Shown piece by piece: positions 43,492-51,839 of a stretch of DNA of 64,000 nucleotides (position 1 is the stretch's first letter; every line of letters starts with the position of its first letter). Below the pieces are notes generated by a model, which worked only from the letters and a program-made list of their open reading frames with translations, was not told the origin of the DNA and ran no database searches. The stretch comes from an uncultured Caldimonas sp. (GTDB taxonomy: Bacteria; Pseudomonadota; Gammaproteobacteria; Burkholderiales; Burkholderiaceae). The stretch lies in the NCBI RefSeq assembly GCF_946480305.1, contig NZ_CAMLJQ010000021.1, positions 7,201 through 71,200 on the forward strand, given 5' to 3'. The translations under genes and the position numbers were made by a program.

Positions 43492-45044
43492 CCACCCGCG
43501 CACCGCTCTACATCCGCATGCACGAGCGCGACAACGTCGCGATCGTCGCCAACGACGGCGGCCTGCCGGCCGGCACCGCCTTCCCGTGCGGCCTGACGCT
43601 GCGCGAGCACGTGCCGCAGGGCCACAAGGTGGCGCTGGTCGACCTGCCGGCCGGGGCAGCGGTGCGTCGCTACGACGTGCCGATCGGCTATGCGGTGCGC
43701 GACATCCCCGCCGGCAGCTGGGTGCACGAGCGGCTGCTGCAGATGCCCGAGGCGCGCTCGCTCGAAGCGCTGCCGATGGCGAACCGGCGAACCGAGCCGC
43801 TGCAGCCCCTGGACGGCTACACCTTCGAGGGCTATCGCAACGCCGACGGCTCGGTCGGCACGCGCAACATCCTCGCGATCACGACCACGGTGCAATGCGT
43901 CGCCGGGGTGGTCGACGTGGCGGTGCGGCGCATCAAGGCCGAGCTGCTGCCCCAGTTCCCGAACGTCGACGACGTGGTCGGGCTGGAGCACAGCTATGGC
44001 TGCGGTGTCGCGATCGACGCGCCCGATGCGGTGGTGCCGATCCGCACGTTGCGCAACATCAGCCTCAACCCCAACTTCGGTGGCGAGGTGATGGTGGTGA
44101 GCCTGGGCTGCGAGAAGCTGCAGCCGGAGCGGATGCTGCCGCCGGGCTCGCTGCCGATCCGCGATGCGCGCGGCGAGGAGCCGGGGCTCGACGTGGTGTG
44201 CCTGCAGGACGAGGCGCACGTCGGTTTCATGTCGATGATCGATGCGATCGTGGCGCAGGCGCGGCCGCACCTCGAGCGACTGAACGCCCGGCGGCGCGAA
44301 ACCTGCCCGGCCTCCGAGCTGGTGGTCGGCGTGCAATGCGGCGGCAGCGACGCGTTTTCCGGCGTCACCGCTAACCCGGCGGTCGGCTTTGCGACGGACC
44401 TGCTGGTGCGCGCGGGTGCGACGGTGATGTTTTCCGAAGTGACCGAGGTGCGCGACGCGATCGACCAGCTCACCGCCCGCGCGACCACGCCGCAGGTGGC
44501 CGAAGCCATGGTGCGCGAGATGGCCTGGTACGACGCCTACCTGAAGCGCGGCCAGGTCGACCGCAGCGCCAACACGACGCCCGGCAACAAGAAGGGCGGG
44601 CTGTCCAACATCGTGGAGAAGGCGATGGGCTCCATCGTCAAGTCGGGCACGGCGCCGATCTCCGGCGTGTTGCCGCCCGGCGAGAAGCTCAAGACGCGCG
44701 GACTGGTCTATGCCGCGACGCCGGCCAGCGACTTCATCTGCGGCACGCTGCAATTGGCGGCGGGCATGAACCTGCACGTGTTCACGACCGGTCGCGGCAC
44801 GCCGTATGGCCTGGCGCCGTGCCCGGTGATCAAGGTGGCGACGCGCACCGACCTCGCCCGCCGCTGGCACGACCTGATGGACGTGAACGCCGGCCGCATC
44901 GCCGACGGCGAGGCCGGCATCGAGGACGTGGGCTGGGAGCTGTTCCACCTGATGCTGGACGTGGCCAGTGGCCGCAAGACCTGGGCCGAGCACTGGAAGC
45001 TGCACAACGCGCTGGTGCTGTTCAACCCGGCGCCGGTGACTTGA
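43488..45044 (+). CDS. garD: Galactarate dehydratase
   Basis: The 518-residue protein is the size of E. coli GarD (about 520). It has the N-terminal SAF-like domain ([20 protein letters not shown]) and then the UxaA/GarD core: [42 protein letters not shown], and the C-terminal [20 protein letters not shown]. GarD is an iron-dependent enzyme that dehydrates galactarate to 5-dehydro-4-deoxyglucarate, the KdgD substrate. It completes the pathway from galacturonate. No separate glucarate dehydratase is in the window. Confidence 0.92.
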   Translation: MTTRAPLYIRMHERDNVAIVANDGGLPAGTAFPCGLTLREHVPQGHKVALVDLPAGAAVRRYDVPIGYAVRDIPAGSWVHERLLQMPEARSLEALPMANRRTEPLQPLDGYTFEGYRNADGSVGTRNILAITTTVQCVAGVVDVAVRRIKAELLPQFPNVDDVVGLEHSYGCGVAIDAPDAVVPIRTLRNISLNPNFGGEVMVVSLGCEKLQPERMLPPGSLPIRDARGEEPGLDVVCLQDEAHVGFMSMIDAIVAQARPHLERLNARRRETCPASELVVGVQCGGSDAFSGVTANPAVGFATDLLVRAGATVMFSEVTEVRDAIDQLTARATTPQVAEAMVREMAWYDAYLKRGQVDRSANTTPGNKKGGLSNIVEKAMGSIVKSGTAPISGVLPPGEKLKTRGLVYAATPASDFICGTLQLAAGMNLHVFTTGRGTPYGLAPCPVIKVATRTDLARRWHDLMDVNAGRIADGEAGIEDVGWELFHLMLDVASGRKTWAEHWKLHNALVLFNPAPVT

Positions 45045-45088
45045 GGGCGCTATCCTCGCGGCACCCGTTGCCGCCAAGGATCGACCTC

Positions 45089-46342
45089 ATGGAAGAGCTC
45101 TCCTACCGCACGCCCGCCTTCGAAGAGGCGCTCGCCCGCCTGCCGGCCGCGCCGCCTTCCGACGTGGCCACCGACGAAGACTACTGGGATGCGGTGCGCT
45201 CGCTGTACCGCGTGCAGGACCGGTTGGTGAACCTGGAGAACGGCTATTGGGGCGTGATGCCCGAGCCAGTGAAGTCCGTGTATGCCTGGTGGACCGAGCG
45301 CATCAACACCGAGAACAGCGTGTGGGTGCGTGAGCGCTGGTCGGCGGCTTTGGAGGCCGTGCGCGCCGACGTGGCGGCATCACTGGGCTGCGAAACCGAC
45401 GAGATCGTGCTGACGCGCGGCGCGACCGAGGCCATGCTGGCGCTGATCGGCGGCTACAACCGGCTGCAGCCCGGCGACACCGTGCTGTATTGCGACCTCG
45501 ACTACCCGGCGATGCGCCATGCGATGGCGTGGCTGCGCGAGCGGCGCGGCGTGGAGCCGGTGTGCTTCAACATCCCGGAGCCCGCCACGCGCCAAAGCGT
45601 GATCGCCGCCTACGAGGAACAGCTGCGCCTGCACCCGCGCACGCGGCTGGTGCTGCTCACCCACCTGAGCCACAGCACCGGGCTGGTGATGCCGGTGCAC
45701 GAGCTCACCGAGCTGGCCCGCCAGGCGGGAGCCGAGACACTGGTCGACGCGGCGCATTCCTGGGGCCAGCTCGACTTCCGGCCGCAGGACCTCGGCGCAT
45801 CGTATGCGGCCTTCAACCTGCACAAGTGGATCGCAGCGCCCCTCGGCTGCGGCTGCATCTACATCCGGCGCGGCTCGCTCGCCGCGATCGACCCGTATTT
45901 CGGTGACCGCGACTACGGGGCGGACGACATCCGATCGCGCATCCACACCGGCTCCCCGAACTTCGCCGCATGGCTCACGCTGCCGGCGGCCTTGCAAGTG
46001 CACCGCCGCATCACGGCGGCAGCCAAGCATGCCCGCCTGAGCCACCTGCGCAGCTTGTGGACCGGGCCGGCGAGGGCGCTGCCGGGCGTGCAGGTGCTGA
46101 CGCCCGACGAGCCCGGCATGGCCGCCGGCATTGCTGCCTTCCGGCTGGCCGGCAAAGGGAGCGCAGCCGACAACGACGCGATCGTGGCGACCCTGAAGGA
46201 GCGCCACGGCGTGCTCACCGTTCGCCGCGACGGGCCGGCCGCCGGGAACGCGGTGCGGGTCACGCCGGCGCTGTACACCCGGCCGGAGGATGTGCGGCAA
46301 CTCGTGCGGGGGCTCGAAGCGGTCGCTGTGGTCAGTGGCTGA
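45089..46342 (+). CDS. Class V aminotransferase, isopenicillin-N-epimerase-like
   Basis: The 417-residue PLP enzyme has the cofactor aspartate in VDAAHSWGQ (Asp220) and the Schiff-base Lys246 (FNLHKWIAAP). Relatives are isopenicillin N epimerase, cysteine desulfurases and CsdA-like enzymes; nothing shows which amino acid is used. It starts 44 bases after garD, so it may share the transcript, but a role in uronate breakdown is not obvious. Confidence 0.88.
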   Translation: MEELSYRTPAFEEALARLPAAPPSDVATDEDYWDAVRSLYRVQDRLVNLENGYWGVMPEPVKSVYAWWTERINTENSVWVRERWSAALEAVRADVAASLGCETDEIVLTRGATEAMLALIGGYNRLQPGDTVLYCDLDYPAMRHAMAWLRERRGVEPVCFNIPEPATRQSVIAAYEEQLRLHPRTRLVLLTHLSHSTGLVMPVHELTELARQAGAETLVDAAHSWGQLDFRPQDLGASYAAFNLHKWIAAPLGCGCIYIRRGSLAAIDPYFGDRDYGADDIRSRIHTGSPNFAAWLTLPAALQVHRRITAAAKHARLSHLRSLWTGPARALPGVQVLTPDEPGMAAGIAAFRLAGKGSAADNDAIVATLKERHGVLTVRRDGPAAGNAVRVTPALYTRPEDVRQLVRGLEAVAVVSG

Positions 46343-46345
46343 GAC

Positions 46346-47023
46346 TCACGCCGGCAGCACCGCCTGCAGCGAACGCACGCATGCCCGTCCGCTGTGCAGG
46401 TGGCGACCATCGCGGTCCAGCAACCTCGCCATCAGTCCGGCCTGCAGGGCGGCGTCGTAGTCCAGCTCGGGCGAATCGCCGACCATCAGCGCGTCGGCGG
46501 GCTCGACGCCGAACGCCTCCACTACCGTGTGAAAGGCTTGCACCAGCGGCTTGCTCACACCCATCTCCTCGCCGATGGCGACGTGCTCGACCATACCGTC
46601 CAGCCCGGTCGCCTTGAGTTTGCGGCGCTGCCCGTCGGAGGGGCCATTGGTCAGCACAGCGGTGCGCAACCCCCTTTCTCGCAGCGCCGCCAGCACCGGC
46701 ATCACGTCTTCGTAAAGGTGGGGGCGGTCATTGACGCAGTCCATGAAACACCGGTTGAGTTGCTCCACCAGGCCGTGCGGCGCAGCAAGACCCAGGGTCT
46801 CGAACGGATCGCTGAAGCGCCGCAGGCGGTACTCCTGCCGTGTCAGCTTGCCTTGCTCGAAGAGCGTGAACAGCGGTCGGTCCAGTCGCGAGCATGCGTC
46901 GAGATAGGGCTGGGCCTCGATGCTGTTGCGCTGCAGCAGTTCGGCCAGCAGGGCGTACGCGGCCTGGCGAGTCAGCGCGAAGTTGATGAGTGTGTCGTCG
47001 AGGTCGAAGATCACCAGTTTCAC
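46346..47023 (-). CDS. HAD-superfamily hydrolase
   Basis: The 225-residue protein starts MKLVIFDLDDTLINF, with the nucleophile in DLDDT. Motif II is in AVLTNGPSD, motif III Lys in MGVSKPLVQAF and motif IV in MVGDSPELDYD. The four-helix cap follows motif I, as in the YjjG-type phosphatases of nucleotides or sugar phosphates. It is 28 bases after the SUMF1 gene on the same strand. Confidence 0.9.
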   Translation of the reverse strand: MKLVIFDLDDTLINFALTRQAAYALLAELLQRNSIEAQPYLDACSRLDRPLFTLFEQGKLTRQEYRLRRFSDPFETLGLAAPHGLVEQLNRCFMDCVNDRPHLYEDVMPVLAALRERGLRTAVLTNGPSDGQRRKLKATGLDGMVEHVAIGEEMGVSKPLVQAFHTVVEAFGVEPADALMVGDSPELDYDAALQAGLMARLLDRDGRHLHSGRACVRSLQAVLPA

Positions 47024-47051
47024 GTTGCGTTTTCTCCCGAGAGGGCCTGGT

Positions 47052-47726
47052 TCACGCGTCCCACACCGGACGCAGGCCGATGGTGGTGGTCCCGATCCGT
47101 TCCCACTTGCCGCGCGTGGCGGCGATGCGCAGGCTTGACGGGCCCTTGCTCCACGCGCCGCCTTTCACTGCTCGTTCGAATCCGCCCTCGCCACAGGCGT
47201 CTTGACACCATTCGCCGAGGTTGCCGGCGAGGTCGTAGAGCCCGAGTTCGGACGGCGGGTAGCGGCCGACCGGACTGGGTCCGCCGACATGCTCGTCGTA
47301 GTTGGCGAGTGCCACCGACGGCTCGGCATCGCCCCAGGGGTACAGGCGCCTCGGGTCGTTGCTCGACGCGAAGCCCTCCCACTCGGCGGCAGACGGAAGG
47401 CGGCCGCCGAGATAGCGGCAGATCAGCAGCGCCCCGGCCCAGTTGATGCTCCACGCAGGCAGCTCCGCGGCCTCCGGCTCGCAGCGCCAGCAGCCGCGCG
47501 TGCGGTCGAACGACAAGGGGCCGCGCGGGTTGTGCACGTTCACGTAGCGGTAGACCGACTCACGTTCTTCCGGCACGTGCAGTTCGTTGAGCGCTGCCAC
47601 GGCCAGGCGGCAGGTCATCAGCGTGACGGCCACGCGCAGCGGTCGCCCCGGTGTGCTGCCGGCGTGGCCCGGGACGACACGCACCGCGGTGTCGACGTAC
47701 TGTTCGAGCGACGTGGTGTGGTTCAT
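47052..47726 (-). CDS. SUMF1/formylglycine-generating-enzyme-like protein
   Basis: The 224-residue protein has the C-type-lectin-like core of the family in its second half: INWAGALLICRYLGGRLPSA, AEWEGFASSNDPRRLYPWGD, GLYDLAGNLGEWCQD, then RAVKGGAWSKGP. The authentic enzyme turns a sulfatase cysteine into formylglycine; many relatives serve other roles, and no sulfatase is in the window. The ATG at 47726 overlaps the TGA of the sulfotransferase gene. Confidence 0.87.
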   Translation of the reverse strand: MNHTTSLEQYVDTAVRVVPGHAGSTPGRPLRVAVTLMTCRLAVAALNELHVPEERESVYRYVNVHNPRGPLSFDRTRGCWRCEPEAAELPAWSINWAGALLICRYLGGRLPSAAEWEGFASSNDPRRLYPWGDAEPSVALANYDEHVGGPSPVGRYPPSELGLYDLAGNLGEWCQDACGEGGFERAVKGGAWSKGPSSLRIAATRGKWERIGTTTIGLRPVWDA

Positions 47727-48682
47727 GCGATGCCGATGGTGTTCGGGCCTTGGGCGGGGCTCGCGGAAGAAGGGGACGGCAGACCCGCCGCGGCGAACAC
47801 GGCGTCGATCGCCTCGAGTTGAGGGCCGCTCAGATGAGAGCGCCAGCCGTCGAGCACCTGCTCGGGGCGCCGGAACGAGGAGAAGGTCCCACCCCGGCTG
47901 GCATGCTGCCTGTCGTGCAGAAAGCCCAGCGGTGCGGGATCGCTCTCGACGCCGAGCAGGCCTGCCACCGCCTGCATGCAGGCCGACGGGTCTTGCAGCA
48001 GTTGCTCGAGTGGCAGCGTGAGGGCATCGAACAGGTGTGCGGTACGGCGGGCCCATTCGCCACGAACCGCCACGCTCATGGCAGCCAGGCTGGCTTGCCG
48101 CACGTCCTCGTCCTCGGCGTGCAACCAGTCCTCTATGCGGGCACACGGCCAGAGCGAGCGGTAGCCGGGAGGCACCAGTTCCGCGTAGCGCCAGAAGCCG
48201 ATCAACCCGCTGCGCAGCACCGACGACACGACGGCGCGGGCGTCGCGCTCCAGCACGATGAGCTTCAACGGCGGCAGGAACGCACGCAGCCATTCGAGCT
48301 TGCCGAACAGCACGGTCTCCTTGAATCCGATGACACGGCCGGCGCGGGAACCCAGCAGATAGGCACGCAGGCTGAGCAGGTAGTCGCGCAGGCTGCTCTC
48401 TCTCGCCAGACTCGGGTGCAGGTGCTCGTCGCTGTACTCATCGCCGCGCCATCGCTCGAGGTCGCGCTCGCGGAAGAAGCGGGTGTGCATCGACAGCGGT
48501 TCGTTCAGGCACTCGATCTGCGGATGCGACTGCAAGAGATCGGTGAGGAAGTTGGAACCCGAACGATGGTGCGAGAGCACGAGGAAGGGGGCGAGTGCCG
48601 ATGTGTCGTTAGGCCCGCGGCCGCCAGGGGAGCCGCCGGAAAGGCTTGCCATGCCGTCATCGGCTCGAAGACTCGCTTTCAT
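47723..48682 (-). CDS. Sulfotransferase-family protein
   Basis: About 319 residues. The PAPS 5'-phosphosulfate loop is SHHRSGSNFLTDLL (residues 37-50) and the 3'-phosphate region is LIVLERDARAVVSSVLRSG. No signal peptide is evident. The start may also be ten codons later at MASLSGGSPG. It is the first gene of a tight three-gene run with SUMF1-like and HAD genes. Such sulfotransferases modify sugars, lipids or small molecules; the target is unknown. Confidence 0.87.
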   Translation of the reverse strand: MKASLRADDGMASLSGGSPGGRGPNDTSALAPFLVLSHHRSGSNFLTDLLQSHPQIECLNEPLSMHTRFFRERDLERWRGDEYSDEHLHPSLARESSLRDYLLSLRAYLLGSRAGRVIGFKETVLFGKLEWLRAFLPPLKLIVLERDARAVVSSVLRSGLIGFWRYAELVPPGYRSLWPCARIEDWLHAEDEDVRQASLAAMSVAVRGEWARRTAHLFDALTLPLEQLLQDPSACMQAVAGLLGVESDPAPLGFLHDRQHASRGGTFSSFRRPEQVLDGWRSHLSGPQLEAIDAVFAAAGLPSPSSASPAQGPNTIGIA

Positions 48683-48855
48683 GTTTCGAGGCCTCCGCGG
48701 TGCACCGGGTATGCGCGATGGACCGGATTCAGCGTCGCCTCGGCGGAGGGTGCCACTGTCAGCTCTCACAGGTTGTTTCTCATGGCACCGCTCTCGTACG
48801 CTTGATTTTTGCCAGGACGCACGGCTCCACACGGCGCCCAGGATCACAACGGCCC

Positions 48856-49929
48856 ATGGCGGAGGTGGCTCCAGTGGCCCAAGCTCGGAATTCACTCGAT
48901 GTCGAGGGACTGCTGCACCCGCATGCCGGGAGACGACAACTGCTGGCGGTGGCCGCCACGTCGTGGGCGCTCGCGTCCTGTGGACTGAACCACGCCGAAG
49001 GCGGCACACGCACGCCGAGTGCCGTCACCGAGAGGCTGACACTGGCTGCCTCGACCACGCCCCATGCGGCGTTGCTGCACCTGGCCGAAGCGCAGGGGCA
49101 CTTTGCCAACGAGGGGTTGCAGGTGACGCTCGTCCCCGTGAGCCACGGAAAGGCGGCGATCGACCTCCTGGCGCAAGGCAAGGTCGATCTGGCGGCAGCC
49201 GCCGAAGTACCGTTCGTGATTTCCGTGCTGCAGGGGCAGGACTTCGCGTTGGCCGCCGCGGTGGCGAGCAGTTCGAACGAGATGGCCATCGTCGCGCGCC
49301 GTGACCGCGTAGCCAAGCCTGCCGATCTTGTCGGCAAGAGGGTGGGCGTCACGTTCGGCACGAGCGGCGAATACTTCCTGTGGGCCTTTCTGATCCGTCA
49401 CCGTCTTGCACCCGACGCCGCAGAGCTTGTGTCTCTTCCGCCTGGCCGCATCGTGGACGCACTCGCTCGCGGTGAGGTGGACGCGGTGTCCACCTGGGAG
49501 CCGCTGGCCGGCGAGGCACGTGCCTCGTTGCAAGGGGCTGCTGTGTCCTTCGTCGAACCGCGGGCGTATACCGTGATGCACGTGCTGGTCGCATCGCGTG
49601 GCCTGCTGCAAGCGCGCTCCGGCGCAGTGCGCCGGTTGCTGAAGGCCTTGCTGGCCGCCGAGCAGTTCAGTCGCGAAAGGCCTGTCGAAGCACTGGCGGT
49701 ACTGGCGCAGAGGCTGGACCTGGATCCCGCCGCGCTGCAACCGGCCTGGGCGCAGCTGCGTCTGCAGGTGGACCTGCGCCAGTCCCACCTGATCACGCTC
49801 GAAGACGAGGCGCGCTGGGCGCGGGCCCGGGGTCATGCAGGTCCCGGCGGGCAGGTCAACTTCCTGCCTCACGTGCACCTGGACGCCTTGCTTGCGGTGC
49901 GCCCTGAGCGCGTCACGGTCGTTCACTGA
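48856..49929 (+). CDS. NMT1/THI5-like (SsuA-type) substrate-binding lipoprotein
   Basis: The 357-residue protein has a twin-arginine-like signal and lipobox (GRRQLLAVAATSWALASC). The binding fold is typical of nitrate/sulfonate/thiamine-precursor receptors: HLAEAQGHFANEGLQVTLV, GKAAIDLLAQGKVDLAAAAE, VGKRVGVTFGTSGEYFLWAF and the hinge motif ARGEVDAVSTWEP. No permease or ATPase gene is adjacent. The next gene, ten bases on, is a transmembrane histidine kinase. It may therefore deliver a ligand signal to that kinase. Confidence 0.87.
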   Translation: MAEVAPVAQARNSLDVEGLLHPHAGRRQLLAVAATSWALASCGLNHAEGGTRTPSAVTERLTLAASTTPHAALLHLAEAQGHFANEGLQVTLVPVSHGKAAIDLLAQGKVDLAAAAEVPFVISVLQGQDFALAAAVASSSNEMAIVARRDRVAKPADLVGKRVGVTFGTSGEYFLWAFLIRHRLAPDAAELVSLPPGRIVDALARGEVDAVSTWEPLAGEARASLQGAAVSFVEPRAYTVMHVLVASRGLLQARSGAVRRLLKALLAAEQFSRERPVEALAVLAQRLDLDPAALQPAWAQLRLQVDLRQSHLITLEDEARWARARGHAGPGGQVNFLPHVHLDALLAVRPERVTVVH

Positions 49930-49939
49930 CGCGCGCGCC

Positions 49940-51418
49940 ATGAAGATCGGCACCAAGGCTGGGCTCACGATGAGCGTCATGCTGGCGACCATCGGGTTGA
50001 TCGCCGCCATCACATGGTGGGCCTATCGGGAGGTCGAGCTCGCGAACATGCAGCACCGGCAGACGATCGACATGGCCCGCCGGTTGACCGAACTGCGGCT
50101 GGTGACGTTCGAGTACATCCTGCGCCGGGAAGAGCGTGCCCAGTTGCAGGCCAGCGGGGTCTCGGTGCGACTGGCGGGGCTGTTGAAGAACGTGCAGTTC
50201 CGCGGGCAAGAGCAGGCGGGCATCGTGGATGCGCTCCGCGAGCGTGCGCAAACCATGCACGAACAGTTCTCCGAGCTGCCGGCCGAAGCGCCGTGGCGGG
50301 GCAGCGCGCTGGGCGATACGCCAATGCAGCGATTCGAGGCTCAGCTGTCGAGCCGCTTGCTGATCGACGAGCAGGAAAGCCTGGAAGACGCATTTCGCCT
50401 GAGCGATCTTTCGACGGCGATGATCCACGACGCCCAACAGCGTGTGGCGATCGTCACTTTTTGCGGGCTCGCGCTGGTGGCCCTCGCGGCCCTCGCCGTG
50501 TCCTGGCTCATCAACCGCAATGTGCTGGGTCCCATCCAGGCGCTGCAGCATGCCATGCGCGAGGTGGCCGCAGGCAATCTCGACTACCGGGTGGACATGG
50601 GGCGCAACGACGAGATTGGCGAGATGTCGCGCAACTTCGACGCGATGACGGCAACGTTGCGTCAGTCCTTCAAACAGCTCGAGCGCGGCAATCAGGAGCT
50701 GAGCGCGCTGAACAAGGAACTCGAGGCGTTCAGCTATTCGGTGTCGCACGACCTGCGGGCGCCGCTGCGCAGCATGGACGGCTTTTCGCTGGCGCTGCTC
50801 GAGGACTACGGTGAGCAGCTCGACGACGAAGGGCGCGACAACCTGCAGCGCATCCGGGCCGCGAGCCAGCGCATGGGCCGGCTGATCGACGAACTGCTGA
50901 GCCTGTCGCGCGTGACGCGAGCTGAACTGACGCTGCGGCCGGTCGACCTCACCGCGCTGGCGCGGGAAATTGTCGACAACCTCAGGCAGCAGCAGCCCGA
51001 GCGGAGGGTGCGGTGCTGCATCGACGACGGCCTGACGGCGATGGCCGACAAGGCATTGCTACAGATTGCATTGCAGAACCTGCTGGACAACGCCTGGAAG
51101 TTCACCGGCAAGACGGCCGAGCCGGAGATCCGCGTTGGCGCCGTGCAGCGTGACAAGGCGACCCACTACTTCGTGTCGGACAACGGCGCGGGCTTCGACA
51201 TGCACTACGCCGACCGCCTGTTCGGCGCCTTCCAACGCCTGCACCACGAGCGCGAGTTCTCGGGCACCGGCATCGGCCTGGCCATCGTGCAGCGCGTGGT
51301 GCACCGGCATGGCGGAAAGATCTGGGCGGAAGCGCAGCCCGGCCGGGGCGCGACCTTCTTCTTCACACTCGAGAGCAAAGATCATGAGCGACACCCAGAA
51401 GGTGATCCTGCTGGTTGA
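49940..51418 (+). CDS. Transmembrane sensor histidine kinase
   Basis: The 492-residue kinase has membrane helices at 9-28 and 170-191 around a periplasmic helical sensor domain. A HAMP domain (192-244) follows, then HisKA with the phosphorylated His270 (SYSVSHDLRAP) and an HATPase domain with NLLDNAWKFTG, DNGAGFD and GTGIGLAIVQ. It starts ten bases after the binding lipoprotein gene and overlaps the response-regulator gene by 35 bases. The pair should form a two-component system. Confidence 0.94.
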   Translation: MKIGTKAGLTMSVMLATIGLIAAITWWAYREVELANMQHRQTIDMARRLTELRLVTFEYILRREERAQLQASGVSVRLAGLLKNVQFRGQEQAGIVDALRERAQTMHEQFSELPAEAPWRGSALGDTPMQRFEAQLSSRLLIDEQESLEDAFRLSDLSTAMIHDAQQRVAIVTFCGLALVALAALAVSWLINRNVLGPIQALQHAMREVAAGNLDYRVDMGRNDEIGEMSRNFDAMTATLRQSFKQLERGNQELSALNKELEAFSYSVSHDLRAPLRSMDGFSLALLEDYGEQLDDEGRDNLQRIRAASQRMGRLIDELLSLSRVTRAELTLRPVDLTALAREIVDNLRQQQPERRVRCCIDDGLTAMADKALLQIALQNLLDNAWKFTGKTAEPEIRVGAVQRDKATHYFVSDNGAGFDMHYADRLFGAFQRLHHEREFSGTGIGLAIVQRVVHRHGGKIWAEAQPGRGATFFFTLESKDHERHPEGDPAG

Positions 51419-51839
51419 GGACAACGCCGACGACGAGGCACTGACGCTGCGGGCCTTCAAGCGCAGCCACGTGCTCAACACCGTGTGCGTGGTGCGCGAC
51501 GGGATCGAGGCGCTCGACTTCCTGTTTGCGCGCGGCGAGCACGCCGATCGTGCCGGCGAACCGCTGCCGACGCTGATCCTGCTCGACCTGAAGCTGCCGA
51601 AGCTCGACGGGCTGGGCGTGTTGCGAGCCATCCGGGCCGATGAACGCACGCGCTTGCTGCCGGTCGTCATCCTCACGTCGTCGAAGGAGGAGCAGGACCT
51701 CATCTCCGGCTACTCGCTGGGCGCCAACAGCTACGTGCGCAAGCCGGTGGACTTCGCCGAATTCATCGAAGCGGCCAAGATGCTCGGCATCTACTGGCTG
51801 ATGATGAACCAGAGCCCGCCGGAAAGGAACAGGTCGTGA
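51384..51839 (+). CDS. Single-domain response regulator, Rcp1/CheY-like
   Basis: The 151-residue protein has the acidic pocket EDNADD (12-17), the phosphorylated Asp68 (ILLDLKLPKLDG), Thr/Ser at TSS and Lys120 (YVRKPVDF). There is no output domain, as in Rcp1, the partner of phytochrome-type kinases. The extra loop before Asp68 (FARGEHADRAGEPLPT) is typical of that group. Its stop overlaps the GTG of the next gene. Confidence 0.94.
   Translation: MSDTQKVILLVEDNADDEALTLRAFKRSHVLNTVCVVRDGIEALDFLFARGEHADRAGEPLPTLILLDLKLPKLDGLGVLRAIRADERTRLLPVVILTSSKEEQDLISGYSLGANSYVRKPVDFAEFIEAAKMLGIYWLMMNQSPPERNRS

Noticed and set aside
43071..45077. A 668-codon frame antisense to garD
   Set aside because: Its His/Arg/Val-rich composition is the usual shadow of a high-GC gene, and garD itself has clear motifs.
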